A stretch of 48,097 nt of DNA from Actinomycetes bacterium (GTDB taxonomy: Bacteria; Actinomycetota; Coriobacteriia; Coriobacteriales; Eggerthellaceae), in contig JAEWQO010000042.1 in assembly GCA_023460315.1 (NCBI GenBank), forward strand, positions 1 through 48,097. The letters are read 5' to 3'. The first letter of the stretch is position 1, and every line of letters begins with the position of its first letter. Shown piece after piece: positions 17,922-25,153 of this stretch. Under the pieces are notes generated by a model. That model did no database searches. It worked only from the letters and a program-made list of their open reading frames with translations, and had not been told where the DNA came from. The position numbers were made by a program, and so were the translations under genes.

Positions 17922-20900
17922 ATGAGCCGACCTGATCGACACAAACAGTCTTTACGGCGGGGGTTCTCGTTCAAAGTCCTCGTCATTTCCTCGTTTTGCA
18001 TCGCGTTGGCGTTTCAGGGCATCCTGTGCGTGGCCTTGTTCGAACGCAGCAAGACAATTCCGACCATGGAACGCAGTGCCTACGACTTGCTTTCCGAGCG
18101 GGTCGTTTCAAATGCTGGGTATCTGGAGAACGACATGATGCTTCGCCGGGCAAGCGTCGAAGAGGCAGCCGAGGCGGTTCAGAATGACATTGCGCAATCC
18201 CTCGACCGCCAGAAGGCCACGGCGTCCGACATCGCCCTTGGGTCGGATGTCGCGGTCACTGTGGTCGATGACGTTGCCGACGACCTGATTGAGCTTTCCC
18301 AACAGGCGGAGGTGGACGGCGTCTACTTCATCCTTGCTGACGGAACGGAGGCCAGCGCGGATGGAGAGACGAGCCACGTGGGGTTCTGCCTGCGGGATTC
18401 GAATCCTGAAACCGCTATGGAGGATCGGTCTGACCTGCTGCTGGCAGCGTGTCCAGTCAGTGTGTCCCGCCGGCTGGGGCTTTCGCTTGACCGATCATGG
18501 TCGGCGTCTCTGTCCTTGGCTCCCGAGGGCGATGCGGCAAGCGATTTCTACTACGAGCCGCTCAGGGCTGCGCAGGAGTATGCAGACGCCGCTGTCTCCG
18601 ATTTGGGATATTGGGGAAGGCCGACGTATCTTGGCTGGTCGGGCGCTCATGCCCTCACGTACAGCATCCCTTTGCGTGATGCTTCGGGCACGGTTGTCGG
18701 CGTGATGGGCGTTGAGATTGCGGTTGATCGCGTGGCATCATCCTTTCCTTATGGCGGCTTGGATGCGGAGGGCAATGGCTCCTATGTCCTAGCCCTGTCC
18801 GATGGAGAAGGCTCGGTTGATGAGGAGTCTGGTCAAAGGGATTACGAGGCGCTTGTGACGAGCGGCGCGTCGCAGGCGCTGTATGTCGACGGTGACACCC
18901 TGTCGACGGTGATGGGTGGGCGTGGCCTTCTTGAGGTCGAGCCTCCGGATGGGTCGAGTGCGGAGGGATCGGCTTCCGCGAGCGTCACGTCGCTGAGGCT
19001 CTATAATGCCACGTCTCCCTTTTCCGACGAGCATTGGGTCCTTGTCGGTCTGGTGCCCGACAGCGTCCTCTTCTCTGCGTCCGACAATCTTGCCCGCAAT
19101 TTGCTCATAGCGTTTGTCCTTTCGTTGGGGGTCGGCATAGCCGTCGCCGTGGTCGCGGCCTGGATATCGTCGTCACGCGTGCGGCTGCTCCTGAGGGAGA
19201 TGAGGACGGCGGAGCCGGAGGGTCCCATCCGGTTCACGCCCACCGGCATCATCGAGATCGACGAGATCGCCGATGCAGTTGCGGCTCTGAATTCGGAAGT
19301 GGCCTCGGCCGCCTCGCGCCTCTCTCGCATCCTTGCGCTTTCCGATCGCATGATCGGGGCTTTCGAGCGCAATGAGAGCACAGGTCTGCTGTCGTTCACG
19401 GAAGGCTTTTTCGAGGCGCTCGGTCTGGACGACGTGCGCATGGGTCGGTCTGAGGGAGTTGGGGGCGCGCAGTCCCAAGGGACCATGGCACCCGAGGATC
19501 TTCTTAAGCTGGTGCGCACGCTCTCTCCCCGGCTTGAATCGCGGACCGAGGGGGAGGATCGCTATCTTATCAGGGTCGAAGGAAACCCGACGCGGTGGGC
19601 AAGGCTCATCGTCCGGGAAGGAGATGACGGCCGATGGATGACCGGCCTCGTGGAGGATGTGAGCGAAGAGATCGCGACACGCCGTCGGCTGGAACGCGAG
19701 CGCGATCATGACAGTTTGACCGGACTGATGAATCGACGTGCGTTTGACCATGCAGTGGGCACTCGCCTGACGGATGCTCCCCCTGCATTCGGCGCCATGC
19801 TTATGATGGACCTCGACAATCTCAAGGGCGTCAATGATTCCTATGGCCATGACTGGGGCGACCGCTACATCAAGGAGGCGGGAAGCGTGCTGCGCCGCGT
19901 GTTCGGGAATGAAGGAATCTGCGCGCATGTTTCGGGCGATGAATTCCTTGTTTTCCTGGATGCCTGCGAAAACGAGGACGAGGCCCTTGTTCTGCTTGCC
20001 TCCCTTATGCGGGAGCTTGCCGCTGCGCAGATTGAGGCGCCGGACGGAAGCACGCTGATCGTGCGCGCATCCATGGGCGTGGCGTTTTTCCCCCGAGACG
20101 CTCATGCTTACGATCAGCTGCGCGAATATGCCGATTTCGCCATGTATGAGGCCAAGAGCCGCGGCAAGGGAACGCTGCGCCGATTTGATCGCACAAGCTA
20201 TGAAGATCGTTTGTCTCTGATGGATTCGAAGGAGGACTTGGATCGCCTGTTCGAGGAGCGATTGGTCGACTATCACTTCCAGCCGATCATGGAGGTGCGG
20301 ACAGGAGAGGTCACGGGATACGAGGCGCTCATGCGCCTGCGCGTTGCCTCGCTGTCGACACCCGATCGCATGATCGGGCTTGCTCGGTCACAGTCGAAGC
20401 TCCATCTGGTTGAGCGCATGACGTTCTTTGAGGCCCTTGCCAAGTTCTCTCGCTTTTCTGATCGGGACGGCCTCCTGCTGTTCGTCAACAGCGTCGGTGC
20501 ACAGCGCATGAGCTTTTCCGACGAAGAACTCCTGGTAGAACGTTTCGGCGACATGTTCGGCAGCCTGGTGGTGGAATTTGAAGAACGGGATTGCGCCGAC
20601 GAGGGCATCGTGGACAAGGAACGTGCATTCCGCCATCGAGGATGCCGCATTTCCATCGACGGATTCGGGAATAGCCCAGGCGATCACCGGGCCTTGCTCG
20701 AGTCGCATGCCGATTTTGCAAAGATCGACATGCGGGTCGTGCGGGGGGTTGATGTGTTGAGCGACCATCGCGATATCGTCCGCCCTCTTATTGAGCATGC
20801 GCATGAGCAGGGCATCCTCGTTATTGCGGAGGGTGTTGAAACCGAAGGGGAGCTTGGGACCTTGGTGGGCTTGGGAGTTGATTACCTGCAAGGCTACCTG

Positions 20901-20987
20901 ATCGGACGTCCCTCCTCTCATCTTATCGAGCCGGACGAGTATGTCAGAAGGCTCGTGAGGGAGGCGTCCGCCCTCAGCCGTGGATGA
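17922..20987 (+). CDS. Membrane GGDEF/EAL protein with extracytoplasmic sensor
   Basis: A 1021-residue signalling protein for cyclic di-GMP turnover. Order: membrane span at about 13-37, a large extracytoplasmic region of about 350 residues whose spacing and WSGAHALTYSIPLRDASGTVVGVMG strand pattern suggest a dCache sensor, a second span at about 392-418, a HAMP-like or PAS-like linker, a GGDEF domain with SGDEF at 671-675 and an EAL domain with EAL at 801-803. SGDEF is a permitted active-site variant of diguanylate cyclases. In the EAL domain the canonical DDFG is DGFG (913-916) with an altered following loop, while N, E, KID and EGVE positions remain, so phosphodiesterase activity may be weak or lost. 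Start ATG at 17922 is 11 bases after the solute-binding gene. Confidence 0.93.
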   Translation: MSRPDRHKQSLRRGFSFKVLVISSFCIALAFQGILCVALFERSKTIPTMERSAYDLLSERVVSNAGYLENDMMLRRASVEEAAEAVQNDIAQSLDRQKATASDIALGSDVAVTVVDDVADDLIELSQQAEVDGVYFILADGTEASADGETSHVGFCLRDSNPETAMEDRSDLLLAACPVSVSRRLGLSLDRSWSASLSLAPEGDAASDFYYEPLRAAQEYADAAVSDLGYWGRPTYLGWSGAHALTYSIPLRDASGTVVGVMGVEIAVDRVASSFPYGGLDAEGNGSYVLALSDGEGSVDEESGQRDYEALVTSGASQALYVDGDTLSTVMGGRGLLEVEPPDGSSAEGSASASVTSLRLYNATSPFSDEHWVLVGLVPDSVLFSASDNLARNLLIAFVLSLGVGIAVAVVAAWISSSRVRLLLREMRTAEPEGPIRFTPTGIIEIDEIADAVAALNSEVASAASRLSRILALSDRMIGAFERNESTGLLSFTEGFFEALGLDDVRMGRSEGVGGAQSQGTMAPEDLLKLVRTLSPRLESRTEGEDRYLIRVEGNPTRWARLIVREGDDGRWMTGLVEDVSEEIATRRRLERERDHDSLTGLMNRRAFDHAVGTRLTDAPPAFGAMLMMDLDNLKGVNDSYGHDWGDRYIKEAGSVLRRVFGNEGICAHVSGDEFLVFLDACENEDEALVLLASLMRELAAAQIEAPDGSTLIVRASMGVAFFPRDAHAYDQLREYADFAMYEAKSRGKGTLRRFDRTSYEDRLSLMDSKEDLDRLFEERLVDYHFQPIMEVRTGEVTGYEALMRLRVASLSTPDRMIGLARSQSKLHLVERMTFFEALAKFSRFSDRDGLLLFVNSVGAQRMSFSDEELLVERFGDMFGSLVVEFEERDCADEGIVDKERAFRHRGCRISIDGFGNSPGDHRALLESHADFAKIDMRVVRGVDVLSDHRDIVRPLIEHAHEQGILVIAEGVETEGELGTLVGLGVDYLQGYLIGRPSSHLIEPDEYVRRLVREASALSRG

Positions 20988-21131
20988 GGGCGAATGCCCG
21001 TCAATTTGCTGGTTCCGGGTATCGCGCCCGCTTTGTTGTGCCGGGTATACTGGATCGGGACGGGGAGCTGCCGGAGCGGCAGTGCTGCGTGCCTTGTCGC
21101 AAACGGTCCACGTACCCTACAGGAGGATGTC

Positions 21132-21539
21132 ATGGCTTTGACCGACGTGCTGCACATCGAAATCGTTTCGGCGGACGAAGGGCGGGTGGAAGCCACGATG
21201 CCCATCACCCCCGACGTGTTTCAGCCGTTCGGCTTCCTTCATGGCGGAGCCACCATATCCCTGTTGGAGACCGTGGCCAGCATTGGCGCCGAGATGCTGG
21301 CCGATTTGGACCGCGAGCGTCCCTTTGGCATAGACGTGCAGGTGCGCCATCGCAAGAGCGGAAAGGCAGGCATGCTGCGAGGAATTGCCGAACTTGACCG
21401 CACGGAGGGCAGCAAACGCTTCTGGAACGTGACCGCGCTCGACGACGAGGGGGACGTGATTTCGGACGGCGTGATTGTGACGAAGACCGTTACGCTGGAG
21501 CGCCTTGCCCAGAAGGAACGGGAACGCGCCGCTCGGTAG
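21132..21539 (+). CDS. Hotdog-fold thioesterase (PaaI / MenI-like)
   Basis: A 135-residue single hotdog domain. The family motif HGGATISLLETVASIGA (HGG with the catalytic acidic residue following) is near residue 37. Such enzymes hydrolyse acyl-CoA or aryl-CoA thioesters; members acting on 1,4-dihydroxy-2-naphthoyl-CoA in menaquinone synthesis are close in sequence, and an anaerobe with menaquinol-linked reductases would need one. Substrate is not determinable here. Start at 21132 is 3 bases after an AGGAGG-containing stretch (AGGAGGATGTC), a better choice than the longer frame beginning at 20994. Confidence 0.85.
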   Translation: MALTDVLHIEIVSADEGRVEATMPITPDVFQPFGFLHGGATISLLETVASIGAEMLADLDRERPFGIDVQVRHRKSGKAGMLRGIAELDRTEGSKRFWNVTALDDEGDVISDGVIVTKTVTLERLAQKERERAAR

Positions 21540-22203
21540 CCGGCTGCGATGGCGGCGGCGAGGAACATCGTCGCTGGGATGCCGCAGGGGTGTGATATCC
21601 GCCGAAAACAGCGAAGGCCGAATCCTCTCCAGCCAGCCCGGCCGCCCCTCCCAGCAGACGCTGTCGAGAGGTCGGCCGGAAAGAGGAGGCTGTCCTGCTC
21701 GACATTCCCAAAGGCAGGTGAGGGGGCGCTGCGGCCACGGGTATCACGAACGCTACTCCGAGCTATCCCGAGCGACCCCAAGAGCGACCCCAAGAGCGAC
21801 CCCGTGGTGGCTCTCTCATCCTCTGCGCACATTGACGGGCAGCCCATCTTGAGGGATGCCGTTTCCTGTTTGAAGCCAATCGCAGCTGTCCCTTGTCCCG
21901 TTTCGCTTCGGTTTGAAATCTGCCAGGGCAGGGGAATATCCCGGTCGTTTCATTCGGTCTTGACGGACAATTTATCACGAAATTGGTAACTCTCCTTTTC
22001 ACCCGAGCTCATATGAGGTAATATACCCAGAGTTGTCCGGCGGGTGCTTTCGTGCAGATCTCGGAGACCTGGCCTTGAAGGCAGGGTCGGCAGGGAGGCA
22101 AACAGAATCCAGATCAGGCTGAGTGTGTTTGACGATGCCGGTTGGAGTTTGTTCGGGCAGCATGATGGTTTGGCAAAGGAAACGTACCGAATCATGAGAT
22201 TGT
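21540..22203. other. 660-base intergenic stretch without a supported gene
   Basis: Several overlapping open frames occur but none has a convincing RBS or protein-like composition. Visible structure: a 12-base tandem repeat (AGCGACCCCAAG, 2.75 copies) at 21771-21803 and a perfect palindrome CTCATATGAG near 22011, closely followed by TAATAT, which may be a promoter for a transcript leading to tRNA-Pro. An unidentified small RNA in 22030-22200 cannot be excluded. Confidence 0.5.
21771..21803. repeat. 12-base tandem repeat, 2.75 copies
   Basis: AGCGACCCCAAG is repeated head to tail without mismatch until the third copy breaks after 9 bases. Non-coding context; probably slippage derived. Confidence 0.85.
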
Positions 22204-22280
22204 CGGGATGTGGCTCAGCTTGGTAGAGCGCTGCGTTCGGGACGCAGAGGCCGCAGGTTCAAATCCTGTCATCCCGACCA
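22204..22280 (+). tRNA. tRNA-Pro (CGG)
   Basis: Cloverleaf readable by eye: acceptor CGGGATG (22204-22210) pairs with CATCCCG before the discriminator A and an encoded CCA. The anticodon stem CTGCG/CGCAG holds the loop TTCGGGA, giving anticodon CGG for proline. The D arm (GCTC...GAGC) and T arm with GGTTCAAATCC are standard. The C at position 1 with G72 is typical for bacterial tRNA-Pro. Total 77 bases. Confidence 0.97.
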
Positions 22281-22290
22281 CGGAGCTGAG

Positions 22291-22326
22291 AGGGATGTAC
22301 TTTTTTCAAAGGTTCATCCCTTTTTT
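22291..22326 (+). terminator. Terminator after tRNA-Pro
   Basis: AGGGATG (22291-22297) pairs with CATCCCT (22315-22321), followed by a run of T to 22326. A second T run is in the loop. Confidence 0.75.
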
Positions 22327-22412
22327 GCATAGGTATGCTACTCTGAGCGTCAGGGTAGGCGGGGCCTCATGACTGACGAGTGGGCTTCGTTGGAAAAAAT
22401 TTGGAGGAACGC

Positions 22413-22676
22413 ATGAAGATCCTTGGAATGGGAATGCCGGAGCTGCTCATCATTCTTGCGGTAATCCTGCTCATCTTCGGACCGAAGAACCTTCCGAAGC
22501 TTGGCAGCGCACTCGGCAAGACGGTCAAGAACCTCCGCGACGGAATGGGTGGCGGCGAAAAAGCCATCGAGGAAGCCGACGACGAGGAAGAGATTGAAGA
22601 GGTCGAAGAGGAGAAGCCCGTGAAGAAGACCACCACGGCCAAGAAAACCACGACCGCAAAGAAGAAGGCTGAATAA
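22413..22676 (+). CDS. tatA: Sec-independent translocase subunit TatA
   Basis: Pore-forming subunit of the twin-arginine export system. The 87-residue protein has the TatA plan: a short N-terminus, one membrane helix (MPELLIILAVILLIF), the FGPKNLPKLG hinge with the conserved FGP, an amphipathic helix (LGSALGKTVKNLRDGM), then an acidic stretch and a Lys/Thr-rich tail. GGAGG stands 5 bases before ATG 22413. tatC and tatB are not in the window. Two Tat substrates are encoded further right (44718 and 47756). Confidence 0.93.
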   Translation: MKILGMGMPELLIILAVILLIFGPKNLPKLGSALGKTVKNLRDGMGGGEKAIEEADDEEEIEEVEEEKPVKKTTTAKKTTTAKKKAE

Positions 22677-22697
22677 ACAGCGCAGATTCGCAGGTAG

Positions 22698-22742
22698 GCG
22701 GTATGTGCAGAAGGTAACGGCTTCGCGCATGCCGCTTTTTTG
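22698..22742 (+). terminator. Rho-independent terminator after tatA
   Basis: A 9-base stem with two G-U pairs (22698-22706 with 22727-22735) and an inner loop is followed by TTTTTT. Confidence 0.8.
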
Positions 22743-22855
22743 TATCACCGGCGCTGTGATCGCAGCCGCCTCTTTCTCCAAGGGTTATACGATATCAGCA
22801 TTGCACGCTTAGTCGAAGAGCGTGCCTGTTTTATGTAATCGGGTAGGTGGAAACC

Positions 22856-23326
22856 ATGGCAGACAGCAATTTCATTCTTACGCCAGAGGGCAAGGAGCAG
22901 CTCGAAGAAGAGCTGCACTATCTTGAGACCGAGAAGCGCGCCGAAATCGGCGAGCGCATCAAGGTTGCCCGGGAGTTTGGTGATATCTCCGAAAACTCCG
23001 AGTATGACGACGCGAAGAATGAGCAAGGAATGATGGAGGCACGTATCTCCGAGATCAGCCGCATTCTCTCCGAAGCAACGGTTGTCAGCGTGCCCAAGCG
23101 CTCGAGCCGCGTGAACATCGGGTCGACGGTCACCGTCGACATGGGCGGTCGAGAGCGTGTGTTCACCATCGTGGGCGGAGCCGAGAGCAACGCCTCCGTT
23201 GGCAAGATATCCAACGAATCTCCGGTTGGCGCCGCGCTGCTGGGCGGCAAGAAGGGCGACGTGATTGAGACCACGGGACCCACTGGCAAGAATATTGTCA
23301 TGAAAATCGAGAAGATCGACCACTAG
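22856..23326 (+). CDS. greA: Transcription elongation factor GreA
   Basis: Rescues backtracked RNA polymerase by stimulating transcript cleavage. The 156-residue length is standard. The N-terminal coiled coil shows LTPEGKEQLEEEL, the tip carries the acidic pair in NSEYDDAKNEQG, and the C-terminal FKBP-like domain has SPVGAALLGGKKGD. The ATG at 22856 has TAGGTGG upstream; a GTG three codons earlier is less likely. Confidence 0.96.
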   Translation: MADSNFILTPEGKEQLEEELHYLETEKRAEIGERIKVAREFGDISENSEYDDAKNEQGMMEARISEISRILSEATVVSVPKRSSRVNIGSTVTVDMGGRERVFTIVGGAESNASVGKISNESPVGAALLGGKKGDVIETTGPTGKNIVMKIEKIDH

Positions 23327-23460
23327 AACATTCACGGCAGGGTTCCTGGGCAAAGCCTTGAGCTTTCCTGCGGCCGAGCAGGTGCCTTGCCGACGACCGG
23401 TTAAGAGCGCACCTGCCGTTGGACAACGCAGGCGGGCAAGACACACTGCAAAGGAACGAC

Positions 23461-24987
23461 ATGACCGAAATGACGAACGCGGCTGGTTCCCCGGCCGTTT
23501 CGACCGCCGACCCCATCGAGGACGATCCTATCGAGGTCCGACGCGCGAAGCGTGAGGCGTTGCTGGCCGCTGGCAAGAATCCCTATGGCCATGCGTTTTC
23601 CTATTCGCATCACCTTGCAGACCTGTCAGACCGGTACGCGGGTTTAGAGGATGGAGCATCCTCTGAGGACGAGGTGCAGGTTGCGGGACGCATCATGGCA
23701 AAGCGGGACCAGGGCAAGCTCGCGTTTCTGGAGTTGCGCGACTCCACAGGCGACATCCAGCTTTTCTGTCGCATAAATACGTTGGGCGAGACGGCTTTTG
23801 CTGAGCTCAAGGATCTTGACTTGGGCGACTGGATTGGCGTGCGCGGCACGATGATGCGCACGAGGCGTGGTCAGCTGTCCGTGGCGGTGAATGCCTTTGA
23901 GCTGCTGAGCAAAGCATTGCGCCCGCTTCCTGAAAAGTTTCACGGGTTGGCCGACAAGGAGACGCGCTATCGTCAGCGCTATGTCGACCTGGTCATGAAT
24001 CCTGACGTGCGCTCCACGTTCGAGAAGCGGTTCAAGATCATTGCGGCCATCCGGCGCTATATGGAGGATCAGGGCTTTTACGAGGTGGAGACACCTATCC
24101 TCCATCCCATTCTGGGTGGAGCCAACGCTCGCCCGTTCGTGACGCATCACAATGCGCTCGACAAGGATTTTTATCTGCGCATTGCCACCGAGCTCCATCT
24201 CAAGCGCCTTCTTGTGGGCGGATTCGAAAAGGTGTTTGAGATTGGGCGGCAGTTCCGCAACGAGGGCATGGATCCCTACCACAATCCCGAGTTCACGACG
24301 ATGGAAGCTTATCAGGCATTCAGCGACCTCGAGGGCATGATGGAGCTCACGCAGGGCTACGTTCAGGCCGCTGCTCAGGCGGCGTGCGGAACGCTCCAGG
24401 TGACGTATCAGGGTCAAGACATCGATCTGTCGGGCTCATGGCCTCGCAGGACCATGATGGAACTGGCAAGTGAGCATGCTGGCGAAGAGGTGAGCTTTGC
24501 GCGCTCGCGCGAGGATCTGGTCGCCATCTTGGAGCGCACTGGAGGACACGCCGAAGACTCCTGGGGGAAGGGAAAGCTCATCGCCGAGGTGTTTGAGGCC
24601 GTGGCGGAGGACAAGCTTGTCCAGCCCACGTTTGTGACCGATCACCCTCTGGAAGTTTCGCCGTTGGCCAAGAAGAAGGCTGATGCGCCGGACCTGACCG
24701 AGCGTTTCGAGCTGTTCATTTGCGGGCATGAGTACGCCAATGCCTTTGGCGAACTGAACGATCCTGTTGATCAGGCCGAGCGCTTTCACGCCCAAGTGGA
24801 GGCGAAGGACCTGGGGGACGATGAGGCCATGGGCTATGACGATGATTACGTGCGCGCCCTGGAATATGGCATGCCGCCCGCCGGCGGGGTGGGAGTTGGC
24901 ATCGATCGCTTGGTCATGCTCCTCACCGATGCCCCCTCCATTCGCGACGTGCTGCTGTTCCCGCATATGAGAGACGAGGCGCGCTAG
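23461..24987 (+). CDS. lysS: Lysyl-tRNA synthetase, class II
   Basis: Charges tRNA-Lys. The 508-residue enzyme has an N-terminal OB-fold anticodon-binding domain (VAGRIMAKRDQGKLAFLELRD) and a class II catalytic domain: motif 1 near MEDQGFYEVETPIL, motif 2 as FRNEGMDPYHNPEF and motif 3 as GVGIDRLVMLL. PFVTHHNALDKDFYLRIATELHLKRL is the family's substrate region. Start ATG at 23461 has AAAGGA at 6-base spacing. A weak hairpin at 24997-25032 follows. Confidence 0.96.
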   Translation: MTEMTNAAGSPAVSTADPIEDDPIEVRRAKREALLAAGKNPYGHAFSYSHHLADLSDRYAGLEDGASSEDEVQVAGRIMAKRDQGKLAFLELRDSTGDIQLFCRINTLGETAFAELKDLDLGDWIGVRGTMMRTRRGQLSVAVNAFELLSKALRPLPEKFHGLADKETRYRQRYVDLVMNPDVRSTFEKRFKIIAAIRRYMEDQGFYEVETPILHPILGGANARPFVTHHNALDKDFYLRIATELHLKRLLVGGFEKVFEIGRQFRNEGMDPYHNPEFTTMEAYQAFSDLEGMMELTQGYVQAAAQAACGTLQVTYQGQDIDLSGSWPRRTMMELASEHAGEEVSFARSREDLVAILERTGGHAEDSWGKGKLIAEVFEAVAEDKLVQPTFVTDHPLEVSPLAKKKADAPDLTERFELFICGHEYANAFGELNDPVDQAERFHAQVEAKDLGDDEAMGYDDDYVRALEYGMPPAGGVGVGIDRLVMLLTDAPSIRDVLLFPHMRDEAR

Positions 24988-24996
24988 ACGGGGTCT

Positions 24997-25032
24997 CTGC
25001 CGCCCCACCGACATCGGCGAAACGGCAGTTTT
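24997..25032 (+). terminator. Possible terminator after lysS
   Basis: CTGCCG (24997-25002) pairs with CGGCAG (25023-25028), with an inner CCGA/TCGG stem, followed by four T. Confidence 0.4.
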
Positions 25033-25036
25033 GGGG

Positions 25037-25062
25037 AACTTGTGGGTTGAACTTGTGGGTTG
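25037..25062. repeat. Perfect 13-base tandem duplication
   Basis: AACTTGTGGGTTG occurs twice with no gap, 21 bases before the CIRCE element of clpC. Confidence 0.9.
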
Positions 25063-25083
25063 TTGTAACGGGTACATGTCAGA

Positions 25084-25110
25084 TTGGCACTCTCTTGACG
25101 GGAGTGCTAA
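25084..25110. promoter_or_regulatory. CIRCE operator (HrcA binding site) before clpC
   Basis: TTGGCACTC, a 9-base spacer, then GAGTGCTAA: the CIRCE consensus TTAGCACTC-N9-GAGTGCTAA with a single change. HrcA, the heat-shock repressor, binds this. A plausible promoter overlaps it: TTGACG (25095-25100) and TATAAC (25120-25125), spacer 19. The clpC start is 44 bases downstream, so HrcA would control clpC. Confidence 0.92.
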
Positions 25111-25153
25111 GATGAATCGTATAACACAGAACAACCGCGAGAATAGAGGCCGT

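Noticed and set aside
21771..21803. Possible CRISPR-like repeat
   Set aside because: Repeat unit of 12 bases without spacers; too short and contiguous for an array.
21549..21989. Open frames in the 660-base gap
   Set aside because: No RBS, repeated low-complexity codons and no domain features.
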